A DNA stretch of 64,000 nt from Microbacterium bovistercoris (GTDB taxonomy: Bacteria > Actinomycetota > Actinomycetes > Actinomycetales > Microbacteriaceae). The DNA lies in NCBI RefSeq assembly GCF_003387575.1, contig NZ_QUAB01000044.1:62001-126000 (forward strand), written 5' to 3'. The notes beneath the pieces were generated by a model. It saw only the letters and a program-made list of their open reading frames with translations, was not told the origin of the DNA and made no database searches. Position numbers and translations under genes: made by a program. This document shows positions 26,136 to 35,637 of this stretch, one piece after another. Numbering within the stretch: position 1 is the first letter of the stretch; every line of letters starts with the position of its first letter.

Positions 26136-26882
26136 ATGCGTTCCGTTCACGGCGGCCGGCACGAACTCGGCCAGAACTTCCTCGTCCACACGCCCACCAT
26201 CCACAGCATCCGCGACCTCGTCGCCACGACCCACGGCCCGATCCTCGAACTCGGACCGGGTGACGGCGCCCTCACCGCCGAGCTGATCCCGCTCGGCCGC
26301 GACCTGCGCGCGATCGAGATCGACGAGCATCGGGTGCGCAGGCTGCGTCAGAGGCACCCTGGTCTCGACGTTCGGCACGGGGATGCACTGTACGCGCGCT
26401 ACGACCGTCCGGTCGTGGTGGGCAACATCCCGTTCCACATCACGACGCCGCTGCTGCGCCGCCTGCTCGGTCAGCGCGACTGGCAGCACGCGATCTTGCT
26501 CACGCAGTGGGAGGTCGCGCGCAAGCGCGCCGGAGTCGGCGGGGCGACCATTATGACGGCGCAGTCGGCGCCGTGGTTCTCGTTCGAACTGCACGGCAGA
26601 GTGGCGGCTCACCGATTCCGTCCGGTGCCCTCGGTGGACGGCGGCATCCTCTCGATCACCCGCCGCGGGTCGCCGCTGCTGCCGCTGTCGGAGCGGAGCG
26701 GATACGAGCGATTCGTTCGAGACGTGTTCACCGGCCGCGGGCGCGGCATCGACCGGATCGTGCGGGCCAGGGGCGGTCGCCGCGGCGCCGTTCGCCGCGC
26801 CGGGATCGCCCCCGACGCGCTGCCGCGCGACCTCACACCGGAGCAGTGGGCGGCGCTGTGGCGCGCGCTCGATGAACAGTGA
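26136..26882 (+). CDS. erm: 23S rRNA (adenine-N6)-dimethyltransferase, Erm family
   Basis: Erm methylates A2058 of 23S rRNA and gives macrolide-lincosamide-streptogramin B resistance. The 248-residue protein starts HELGQNFLVHTPTI, the Erm/KsgA opening, then SAM motif I ILELGPGDGALT, motif IV VVGNIPFHITTPLLRRLL, and an actinobacterial-type C-terminus rich in Arg and Gly. KsgA is excluded because KsgA has GNLPYN-type motif IV and different termini. GGAG at 26126-26129 lies 6 nt before the ATG. It may be intrinsic, as in mycobacterial erm genes; no mobile element is nearby. Confidence 0.88.
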   Translation: MRSVHGGRHELGQNFLVHTPTIHSIRDLVATTHGPILELGPGDGALTAELIPLGRDLRAIEIDEHRVRRLRQRHPGLDVRHGDALYARYDRPVVVGNIPFHITTPLLRRLLGQRDWQHAILLTQWEVARKRAGVGGATIMTAQSAPWFSFELHGRVAAHRFRPVPSVDGGILSITRRGSPLLPLSERSGYERFVRDVFTGRGRGIDRIVRARGGRRGAVRRAGIAPDALPRDLTPEQWAALWRALDEQ

Positions 26883-26964
26883 GCGATGCCTCTTGCGGAT
26901 GCTCCGGCGGCGGCGAATACTGGTCGGCGCCGGGCATCCGGCATCCAACCCGGAAGGCGAACCC

Positions 26965-27381
26965 ATGGCCGTTCTCAATCCGTATCTGTCGTTCCGCGAC
27001 AACGCTCGCGAGGCGATGACGTTCTACCAGTCGGTGCTCGGCGGCAAGCTCGATCTCGTCGAGTTCTCGTCGTTCCCGGAGATGCCGCAGGACTCCGCTG
27101 ACGCGAACAAGATCATGCACGCCTGGCTCGAGACCGAAGACGGCATGGTGCTCGCCGGCTCCGACACCCCGGCCGGCATGGCGTACCAGGAGCCGCAGGG
27201 CATCTCGGTCTCGATGAGCACTGACGACGGCACCCGCGCCCAGGCGATCTGGGACGGACTCGCCGACGGCGGCGCCGTCGACATCCCCTTCGAGGGCGCG
27301 CCGTGGGGCGGAAGGTTCGGGATGATCACCGACCGCTACGGGGTCTCCTGGATGATCACGGAGAACGCCGCCGGAGAGTGA
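26965..27381 (+). CDS. VOC-superfamily protein, PhnB-like
   Basis: The 138-residue protein matches the PhnB/3-demethylubiquinone-like branch: NPYLSFRDNAREAMTFYQSVLGG, then MHAWLETEDGMVLAGSD and WGGRFGMITDRYGVSWMI. This fold often binds a metal, but the canonical H/E ligands are incomplete, and no activity can be assigned. CGGAAGG lies about 9 nt upstream of the ATG, which is placed 82 bp after erm. Confidence 0.8.
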   Translation: MAVLNPYLSFRDNAREAMTFYQSVLGGKLDLVEFSSFPEMPQDSADANKIMHAWLETEDGMVLAGSDTPAGMAYQEPQGISVSMSTDDGTRAQAIWDGLADGGAVDIPFEGAPWGGRFGMITDRYGVSWMITENAAGE

Positions 27382-28062
27382 TCAGCCCGCGAACACCAGT
27401 TCGTCGAGCGAGCGGATGCCGGTGACGTCGGGCATCCGCTCACCCGTGCGCACGAGGTGCACGGCGTGCAGCCCCGCGGCGAGCGCGCCGTGCACGTCGG
27501 CCTCGAGCGAGTCGCCGATCATGACCGCTTCGGAGGCTGCGACGCCGACCCGTTCCAGTGCTGCGGCGTAGGCGCGGGGATCGGGCTTGCCTGCCGGAAG
27601 CTCGGAGGAGCAGACGATCACGTCGAGGTGAGGGGCCAGCCCCAGACGGTCGATCTTGCCGTGCTGCTGCGCGCGGTCGCCGTTCGTGAGCAGCGCCACG
27701 ATCAGTCCGGCGTCCCGCGCCCGCTGCAGTGCGGGCACGGCGTCGTCGAAGCGGCGCAGCAGCTCCGCGTACCGACGGCCGTACCCGGTGCGGAAGATCT
27801 CGGATGCCTCGTCGTCGGACAGCTCACGGCCGAGGAACTCCCGCACACGGACCTGGCGCTGCTCCTCGAAGCCGAGCTCCCTGGCCTGGTACCGGCGGTA
27901 GTGCCTCTCCGCGATCTCGTCCCATCGGTCGACGACGCCGTCGTCTGTGATGCCGAGTTCGGCCGCGAACTCCACGGCCGCGGCATCCTGCGCGCCGCGC
28001 TGATCGGTGAGCGTGCCGTCGAGGTCGAAGATCGCGGCGCGCAGCGCGAGGTGGGCGAGCAT
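27382..28062 (-). CDS. HAD-superfamily hydrolase
   Basis: The 226-residue phosphatase has all HAD motifs in order: FDLDGTLTDQ (motif I, nucleophile Asp about residue 13), LLTNGD (II), GKPDPRAYAAAL (III, Lys) and VMIGDSLEADVHGA (IV). A four-helix cap lies between I and II, as in phosphoglycolate-phosphatase-like or YjjG-like enzymes. The substrate is unknown. CAGACT lies 6 nt upstream of the start, and its stop is back to back with the PhnB-like gene. Confidence 0.87.
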   Translation of the reverse strand: MLAHLALRAAIFDLDGTLTDQRGAQDAAAVEFAAELGITDDGVVDRWDEIAERHYRRYQARELGFEEQRQVRVREFLGRELSDDEASEIFRTGYGRRYAELLRRFDDAVPALQRARDAGLIVALLTNGDRAQQHGKIDRLGLAPHLDVIVCSSELPAGKPDPRAYAAALERVGVAASEAVMIGDSLEADVHGALAAGLHAVHLVRTGERMPDVTGIRSLDELVFAG

Positions 28063-28115
28063 GCTCCCAGTCTGCCGTGTTCGCCGATGTCGGCGGCATC
28101 CGCAAGACTGTCGGC

Positions 28116-28523
28116 ATGGCGACCTTCGATCACCTCGGCCTGTCCGTCGCGGACGTGCCGCGAGCATCCGACCAGCTCGATCCGGTGCTGACCGCGCTCG
28201 GCTACACGCGCGCGTACAACGCACCCGATCACGCGTACTGGCGGCAGAGCGATGAGCCCGAGATCCTGCTCTACCCCGCCCGGGAAGAGGGTCAGCACGT
28301 GCACGGCCGTGTCGGCTGGCAGCACATGGCGTTCGCGGTCGGCTCCCGTGAAGAGGTCGACCGGCTGCACCGGGTCGCAATGGATGCCGGGTGGACGGCG
28401 GTGCGCGAGCCGAAGGAGTACCCGCGGTTCACCGAGCGGTATTACGCGTCGTTCGTCGAGGACGACAACGGCATCCGCTTCGAGTTCATGCACAACCCGC
28501 CGCGCCACACGACGAACGGCTGA
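28116..28523 (+). CDS. VOC-family glyoxalase-like protein, tandem copy 1
   Basis: The 135-residue protein carries a likely metal triad: His in FDHLGLSV, His in RVGWQHMAFAV and Glu in FEFMHNPP. It is a clear paralogue of the next gene: they share HGRVGWQH, SREEVDRLHRVA and FMHNPPR in the same positions. AAGACT lies 6 nt upstream of the ATG. Reaction unknown; glyoxalase or fosfomycin-type activity cannot be claimed. Confidence 0.82.
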   Translation: MATFDHLGLSVADVPRASDQLDPVLTALGYTRAYNAPDHAYWRQSDEPEILLYPAREEGQHVHGRVGWQHMAFAVGSREEVDRLHRVAMDAGWTAVREPKEYPRFTERYYASFVEDDNGIRFEFMHNPPRHTTNG

Positions 28524-28559
28524 TCGGACGGGTCGCCGGCGTAGGGCAGACTGTCCCGC

Positions 28560-28967
28560 GTGCCTGTTCTCGATCACCTCGGCGTGACCGTCGTCGACCT
28601 CCCCCGCGGCATCGCCCAGTTCGACGCCGTACTCACCGCACTCGGCTTCGAATACGAGGGCCAGAAGGACGACTCGGCCGCCTGGTACAAGGACGACGAG
28701 ACCGAGATCATCGTGTTCGCCCCGCGGAACGCCGACGACGCCGACCCGCACCTGCACGGCCGCGTCGGATGGCAGCACCTCGCCTTCGCCATGGACTCCC
28801 GCGAAGAGGTCGACCGGCTGCACCGGGTCGCCGTCGACGCCGGCTGGAGCGTCGTGCGCGAGCCGAAGATCTACACCCGTTTCAACGACCGCTACTACGC
28901 GTCGTTCATCGAGGACGACAGCGGCATCCGCATCGAATTCATGCACAACCCGCCGCGGGAGTCTTGA
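28560..28967 (+). CDS. VOC-family glyoxalase-like protein, tandem copy 2
   Basis: The 135-residue paralogue of the preceding gene has the same length and the same putative metal triad (LDHLGVTV, RVGWQHLAFAM, IEFMHNPP) but differs in the substrate-facing middle (KDDSAAWYKDDETEIIVFAP). A recent tandem duplication followed by change of substrate is likely. It uses GTG at 28560, with CAGACT 7 nt upstream. Its stop codon overlaps the -35 element of the next transcription unit. Confidence 0.82.
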   Translation: MPVLDHLGVTVVDLPRGIAQFDAVLTALGFEYEGQKDDSAAWYKDDETEIIVFAPRNADDADPHLHGRVGWQHLAFAMDSREEVDRLHRVAVDAGWSVVREPKIYTRFNDRYYASFIEDDSGIRIEFMHNPPRES

Positions 28968-28992
28968 CTCCGGGGCCTCCGGCCCCTACTGT
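28964..28992 (+). promoter_or_regulatory. Promoter of the short ORF ahead of rtcB
   Basis: TTGACT at 28964-28969 and TACTGT at 28987-28992 are separated by 17 nt, an excellent sigma-70-type match. The -35 overlaps the TGA stop of the preceding VOC gene. Transcription should begin near 28999. Confidence 0.65.
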
Positions 28993-29040
28993 GGCAAAGC
29001 TGTGCCGACCGGCGCAGCATCCAGCCGAGGAGACGACGGA

Positions 29041-29142
29041 ATGACCGCACTGCGCGCCCTTCCCACGGTCCTTGCCTTTGCTCAGAACGAGCAGAAGCGC
29101 AATGACCGCGACGAGTCGTACCCTCCGGCGCGCGCCGTGTGA
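29041..29142 (+). CDS. Short ORF (33 aa) between promoter and terminator
   Basis: The ORF starts MTALRALPTVLAFAQNEQKR, is followed by a charged NDRDESY segment and ends PPARAV. GAGGAGACGACGGA gives a ribosome site 9 nt upstream. It lies inside a roughly 190-nt unit that begins at a good promoter (28964-28992) and ends at an intrinsic terminator (29162-29191), directly ahead of rtcB. It could be a leader peptide controlling read-through into rtcB or an independent small protein. I do not recognise it. Confidence 0.5.
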   Translation: MTALRALPTVLAFAQNEQKRNDRDESYPPARAV

Positions 29143-29161
29143 CAGCATCCGCTGATCGCCC

Positions 29162-29191
29162 GCCCCGCACCGTCAGGTCCGGGGCTTTTTT
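29162..29191 (+). terminator. Rho-independent terminator, possibly an attenuator for rtcB
   Basis: GCCCCGCACC (29162-29171) pairs with GGTCCGGGGC (29176-29185), 9 of 10, around a GTCA loop, and is followed by six T at 29186-29191. This is the only textbook intrinsic terminator seen in the window. No clear promoter follows before the rtcB start at 29243, so read-through may be how rtcB is transcribed. Confidence 0.85.
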
Positions 29192-29242
29192 CATGACCTT
29201 CCCCTGACCTGTGGCTGAACACCTCACAGAAGGAAAGGAATC

Positions 29243-30411
29243 ATGGAGAGGCTCTCCGCACGGCTGCTGTCATGGGCTTCGCTGATCGACGAGAAGACGC
29301 TCGAGCAGGCGAAGACCACGGCGCGCATGCCGTTCATCCACCCGCACCTGGCGCTGATGCCGGATGCGCACCTCGGCAAGGGGGCGACCGTCGGATCGGT
29401 GATCCCGACCCTGGGCGCGATCATCCCCGCCGCCGTCGGCGTCGACATCGGCTGCGGCATGATCGCCGTCCGCACGCAGTTCACCGTGGACGAGTTCGCC
29501 CAGCGCGACCTCGCCCCGCTGCGGGAGGCGATCGAGCGGGCCGTCCCGCTCTCGGCCGGCCGGTACAACCGCAAGGTGGTCGCCACCGCCGAGCCGCGGA
29601 TCGCGGAGCTGGAGAGCCTCGCCGAGAAGAACGGGTTCGACCCCGAGTCGTACGCGGGAAACTGGCGGCTGCAGCTGGGCACGCTCGGCTCCGGCAACCA
29701 CTTCATCGAGGTGTCTACCGACGAGCTCGGCCGGATCTGGCTGTTCCTGCATTCCGGTTCGCGGGGTGTGGGAAACAGGATCGCCACGCACCACATCGCG
29801 GTCGCGCAGCGGCTCGCGAAGCAGTGGTGGATCGACCTGCCCGACCCCGACCTGGCCTACCTGGTCGAGGGCACCCCGGAGTTCACCCGGTACATCCGGG
29901 AACTGCGGTGGGCGCAGCGGTTCGCACTGCTGAACCGGGAGGAGATGATGGACCGGGTGGTGCGGCAGGTGTCGGAGTTCGTCGGCACCCCGGTGGACGA
30001 GCAGGAGCGGATCAACTGCCACCACAACTTCACCGAGTCGGAGAAGCACTACGGCAAGCAGGTCTGGGTGTCGCGGAAGGGCGCGATCCAGGCCGACGCC
30101 GGCGTCCTGGGCTCATCCCCGGCTCCATGGGCACCGCCTCGTACGTGGTGGAGGGACTCGGCGACCCGCAGTCGCTGAACTCCTCGCCGCACGGTGCGGG
30201 CCGGGAGTACTCCCGGTCTGCGGCGCGGCGCACGTTCACGCACGAGCAGCTGCGGGAGGCGATGACCGGCATCGAGTTCCGTGACACGGACGCCTTCATC
30301 GACGAGATCCCGCAGGCCTACAAGCCGATCGACACGGTGATGGCCGACGCGTCCGACCTGGTGCGCATCAGGCACACCCTGCGGCAGCTCGTCAACGTGA
30401 AGGGCGACTGA
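29243..30411 (+). pseudogene. rtcB: RtcB RNA ligase, interrupted by a one-base deletion
   Basis: RtcB joins RNA 2',3'-cyclic phosphate (or 3'-P) and 5'-OH ends using GTP and Mn2+. The first frame (from ATG 29243, AAGGAAAGG site) encodes about 290 correct residues with VGVDIGCGMIAV, GTLGSGNHFIE, HSGSRGVGN and CHHNFTE. Near 30111 the reading frame is lost; the frame with one base added continues GLIPGSMGTASYVV and SPHGAGREYSR, which holds the guanylated His, to a stop at 30411. Together they give about 389 residues, a normal short RtcB. The lesion looks like loss of one C in GGGC(C)TCATC. It may be a real mutation or a sequencing error; the truncated form would lack the catalytic His. Confidence 0.85.
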
Positions 30412-30427
30412 GCGGCATCCGGGTCCG

Positions 30428-31900
30428 TCAGTTCAGGACGGGCTCGGATGCCTCGGCCTCGGCGCGGTCGGTGAACGCCTGCTTCGGCACGAAGCAGAGG
30501 ATCACGGCCGCGGCGAGCGCCGTCGCACCGCACACCACCCACACCGTCACGTAGCCGGCGAAGGATCCGGCAGTGCCCTCGGCGCCGCCGGCCACCACAC
30601 TGGTTTCGACGGCACCGTGCAGCAGCGCGATGCCGAACACGCAGGAGGCCATCGCACCGCCGACGGTCTTCACCGAGTTGGTCAGGCCGGTGGCGACGCC
30701 GGTCTGGCTCGCCGGCGCGGCCGAAGCCGCAGCGGCGGGCAGCGCCGCGACGAGGGCGCCGGAGCCGAGGCCCACCACGACCATGTTCGTCACGACCTGG
30801 ACGTAGGTCGCATGCAGCGGCAGAAACAGCAGGAAGCCGACGCCGACCAGCACGGATGCCCCGATCAGGGTGACGCGCGGCGTGAGGCGACGGGCGATCA
30901 TCGGGAACAGCAGCGCACCGACGATCATCGCGATCAGGTAGACCCCGATCAGCAGCGAGGTCGCGAAGCCGGTCGTGCCGAGGCCGTAGCCGTACACCGT
31001 CGGGTCGGTGCGGGCGAAGGTCGACAGGGGCGCCTGCGCGCCGAGCACGCTGACACCGAACAGCCCGGCGGTGAGGAAGACCGGACCGAGGGCCGGCGAA
31101 CGGAACATCCGCACGTCGATGATCGGGTCCTCGTGCCGCAGCTCCCAGAGCACGAACGGCACGACCAGCACGAGCCCCAGCAGCACGACGGCCCACGACC
31201 ACGGGTTCACCAGCCCACCGTCGAGGCGCAGCAGGCCGAGGCCGCCGGTGAACGCCACCAGTGCAAGGGAGATCAGCACCAGGCCGACGGTGTCGAAGAT
31301 GCCGCCGGTCGGCTCGGGCGACTCCTTGACCCCGAACAGGATCACGAAGAAGCACAGCACCACCATCAGTGCAGGAACGAGCAGCACCACCGTCAGAGGG
31401 AGGGCGTCGACGAGCGCGCCGCCGACGAGGGCGCCGATGATCGCGCCGGTCTCCAGCGCCGCGACGAGCAGGCCTGCGGCACGCGCGGTGATCGCAGAGC
31501 GGGCATCCATCCGGCGCGAGCGCGACCAGATCAGGGCGATCTCGAGCGGCAGCCACACCGTGTAGAAGCCCATCAGCGCCCAGGCCGCCAGGAACACGGG
31601 GAACGAGTCGGTGAAGGGCAGCACCAGCGCCGCAGCGGCCGTCAGCGCGGTCGAGATCAGCAGCATCCGCTTGTGGCCGACCATGTCGCCGAGCTTCGCG
31701 AACGCTGGAACGACGAGCGCCGAAAGCATCAACTGCGCGCCCTCGAGCCAGTTCACGTCGGCGTCGTGGATGCCCAGATTCCGGGCGATGTCCGACAGCA
31801 TCGGCGTGTAGTACCCCTGGATGACGCCGCTGGTGAACTCGACGAAAGCCAGGAAGCCGACCACGGTCGCGAGCGCGCCGAGAGTCTTGGTGCGCGACAT
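30428..31900 (-). CDS. MFS multidrug exporter, DHA2 (EmrB/QacA-like) type
   Basis: The 490-residue protein has about 14 hydrophobic segments and DHA2 landmarks: the motif A-like loop FAKLGDMVGHKRMLL after TM2, DVNWLEGAQLM in TM2, and a long central region near WELRHEDPIIDVRMF typical of QacA-type transporters. It likely exports cationic or lipophilic drugs by proton antiport; the substrate is unknown. GAGGAGG lies 5 nt before the start. No regulator is adjacent. Confidence 0.85.
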   Translation of the reverse strand: MSRTKTLGALATVVGFLAFVEFTSGVIQGYYTPMLSDIARNLGIHDADVNWLEGAQLMLSALVVPAFAKLGDMVGHKRMLLISTALTAAAALVLPFTDSFPVFLAAWALMGFYTVWLPLEIALIWSRSRRMDARSAITARAAGLLVAALETGAIIGALVGGALVDALPLTVVLLVPALMVVLCFFVILFGVKESPEPTGGIFDTVGLVLISLALVAFTGGLGLLRLDGGLVNPWSWAVVLLGLVLVVPFVLWELRHEDPIIDVRMFRSPALGPVFLTAGLFGVSVLGAQAPLSTFARTDPTVYGYGLGTTGFATSLLIGVYLIAMIVGALLFPMIARRLTPRVTLIGASVLVGVGFLLFLPLHATYVQVVTNMVVVGLGSGALVAALPAAAASAAPASQTGVATGLTNSVKTVGGAMASCVFGIALLHGAVETSVVAGGAEGTAGSFAGYVTVWVVCGATALAAAVILCFVPKQAFTDRAEAEASEPVLN

Positions 31901-31942
31901 CGCGCCTCCTCGGGAAAGAAAGTGGCCCTCGGGTAGGGCGCT

Positions 31943-33283
31943 CTACTGTAACCCCTCGATGAGCGCGCGGTGGAATCGCTCCCCGCACTCGAGGGCCTCG
32001 ATCTCGACGCTCTCGTCGACGCCGTGGATCGCCGCGCGCTGCGCGCTCGACATCTCCAGGGGCGCGAATCGGAACACCGAGGGCGAGAACCGGTGGAAGT
32101 GCCGCGAGTCGGTCGCCGCCATCATCACGTACGGCACGGCCGGGATGCCGGGGTGCGAGACCGCGAGTGCCTGCTCGAGCAGACCGAACGCGGGGGTGTC
32201 GGTGCGGGACTCCGGTGAGGGCTCGCTCGCGTCGACGAGACGCACGGTCACCTGCTTGTCGGCGACCCGACGGCGCACCCGGTCGGCGGCCTGCGCGGTC
32301 GTCTCGCCCAGCGCGATGCGCAAGTTGAGCGTCGCGGATGCCTGCGAGGGGATGACGTTCGCGGCGGTGCCGCCGGACTGCATGGTCGCGGCGACCGTGG
32401 TGCGTACGAGGGCGGCGGGCTCGCCGCCGAGAGCGGCGAAGACACGAGCGGTGAGCCACGGGGTGGCGGCGAGGGCGCGCAGCAGCAGCCGGGCGGGGCC
32501 CTTGGCCGATCCGGCCAGCTGACCCAGCATCCGGCTCACCGCCTTCGGCGTGCGCGCGCGGAACGTCGACGGGCCCAGCCTGTCGACCGCACGCGCGACC
32601 CGGCGCACGGCGGTGACCGGCGGCGGGGTGGAGGCGTGTCCGCCGTCGCCGCGGGCGGACAGTTCGATCGTGGCGATGCCCTTCTCCCCGACGCCGATCA
32701 TCGCAGCGCTGCCCGGCACGAACGGCAGCGGGGCGTCGACGACGGCGCCGCCCTCGTCGACCACCAGCCACGGCACGATCCCGCGCTGCTGGAAGGCCGC
32801 GGCGATCGCCTGCGCCGCCGTGCCGTAGGTCTCCTCATTGCCGCCGAACGACAGGTACACATCCCGGGCGGGCGTGAAGCCCGCGGCGAGCAGGTTCTCG
32901 ACGGCCTCGATCACCACGATCAGCGGCCCCTTGTCGTCGAGGGCACCCCGGCCGTAGACCGAACCGCCGGCGATCCGCCCTTCGAAGGGCGGATAGGTCC
33001 ACGGGTCGGTCTCGTCGACCGGCACGACGTCGTAGTGCGCCATGAGCACGAGCGGTCCATCGGACGCCTCGGCACGGCCTTTCCAGTGGAAGAGCAGCCC
33101 GAACTCGGTGTGGCGCTCGAGCGTGAGGTGCTCGTGCGTGAGCGGGTACAACTCGGCGAGCAGGGCGACGAAGGCCTCGAAGGGCTCGACGCCGCGGCGG
33201 TCGAGTTCGGCCGACACGGTCGGCAGCTGGATCATCCGGGAGAGGCGGTCCTCGATGCCGGGGCGGGGCAGGACTTCGGGCAT
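31943..33283 (-). CDS. M20-family metallopeptidase (carboxypeptidase/dipeptidase)
   Basis: The 446-residue protein has the M20 zinc ligands in order: LMAHYDVVPVD, YGRGALDDKGPL, FGGNEETYG and, near the end, DSRHFHRFSPSVFRF. The dimerisation lid lies between (about residues 185-310). It resembles the CPS1/PM20D1 branch, which hydrolyses peptides or N-acyl amino acids. TACGAT lies 6 nt upstream of the ATG at 33283. Long overlapping ORFs on either strand are shadows. Confidence 0.9.
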   Translation of the reverse strand: MPEVLPRPGIEDRLSRMIQLPTVSAELDRRGVEPFEAFVALLAELYPLTHEHLTLERHTEFGLLFHWKGRAEASDGPLVLMAHYDVVPVDETDPWTYPPFEGRIAGGSVYGRGALDDKGPLIVVIEAVENLLAAGFTPARDVYLSFGGNEETYGTAAQAIAAAFQQRGIVPWLVVDEGGAVVDAPLPFVPGSAAMIGVGEKGIATIELSARGDGGHASTPPPVTAVRRVARAVDRLGPSTFRARTPKAVSRMLGQLAGSAKGPARLLLRALAATPWLTARVFAALGGEPAALVRTTVAATMQSGGTAANVIPSQASATLNLRIALGETTAQAADRVRRRVADKQVTVRLVDASEPSPESRTDTPAFGLLEQALAVSHPGIPAVPYVMMAATDSRHFHRFSPSVFRFAPLEMSSAQRAAIHGVDESVEIEALECGERFHRALIEGLQ

Positions 33284-33315
33284 CTGGCCATCGTACGTCC
33301 CGCCCCACTCGTGCT

Positions 33316-35264
<1,949 letters not shown>

Positions 35265-35265
35265 G

Positions 35266-35433
35266 TCAGCCCCACCCGAAGAGCTTGCCGAAGAATCCGG
35301 GCGCGGCCGGCTCGTCGTCGTGCCCCGGGCACCACTGGCCCGCGGGCACGGTCTTCTTCACGCTGTCGACGTGCTGGCCGCATCCGGCCCACGTCGTCTT
35401 CCCGCATGTCTTGCACGTCACTGCTCTACACAT
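35266..35433 (-). CDS. Small Cys-rich putative zinc-binding protein
   Basis: The 55-residue protein begins MCRAVTCKTCGKTTWAGCGQ and has CxxC, GC and QWCPGH elements, so it can bind one zinc. Similar small proteins are widespread in actinobacteria (recognised by pattern), function unknown. ATG 35433 gives the conserved start; an ATG at 35454 would add seven residues encoded by operator DNA. Its stop lies 1 bp before the start of the reductase, so it is the first gene of the persulfide operon. Confidence 0.75.
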   Translation of the reverse strand: MCRAVTCKTCGKTTWAGCGQHVDSVKKTVPAGQWCPGHDDEPAAPGFFGKLFGWG

Positions 35434-35468
35434 ACCCCCGAGGGTATCAGTCATACCCCTGGGGGTAT
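35432..35468. promoter_or_regulatory. Paired CsoR/CstR-type operators
   Basis: Two 16-bp inverted repeats, ATACCCCCGAGGGTAT (35432-35447) and ATACCCCTGGGGGTAT (35453-35468), begin 21 bp apart, two helical turns. They have the ATACCC-N4-GGGTAT form of CsoR/CstR operators and overlap or abut the start of the operon, so the regulator at 33316 probably represses its own operon from here. Confidence 0.85.
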
Positions 35469-35475
35469 GCTGAAC

Positions 35476-35616
35476 GCCCTTCGTCTCGTCGCTGGCGCAC
35501 CGCGTTCAGGAGCCGGGACTCGCCCCCCTGGTGAAGGGCATCCGGACCCTGAGCGAGCGACGAAGGAGCGAGACGAAGGGCGTCCTTCGTCTCGTCGCCG
35601 GCGCTCCTCGCTCAGG
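35476..35616. repeat. Intergenic inverted/direct repeat cluster (family D)
   Basis: Three copies of a roughly 35-bp unit with core TTCGTCTCGTCGC...GTTCAGG/CTCAGG lie at 35476-35510 (direct), 35548-35580 (inverted) and 35581-35616 (direct). Copies 2 and 3 are head to head, so the RNA can fold into a long hairpin just downstream of thrC, whose stop is at 35638 on the minus strand. There is no T-run, so termination is uncertain. Confidence 0.7.
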
Positions 35617-35637
35617 AGCCCGAGGGGCGGATGCCGG

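Noticed and set aside
25932..26882. erm as part of a mobile resistance island
   Set aside because: No transposase, integrase or direct-repeat boundaries were found, and GC and codon use look like the neighbours; intrinsic erm is more likely.
30318..32771. 817-codon ORF on the minus strand across rtcB, the MFS gene and the M20 gene
   Set aside because: It overlaps better supported genes in another frame and translates to Arg/Ala-rich text with no domain; it is a high-GC frame shadow.
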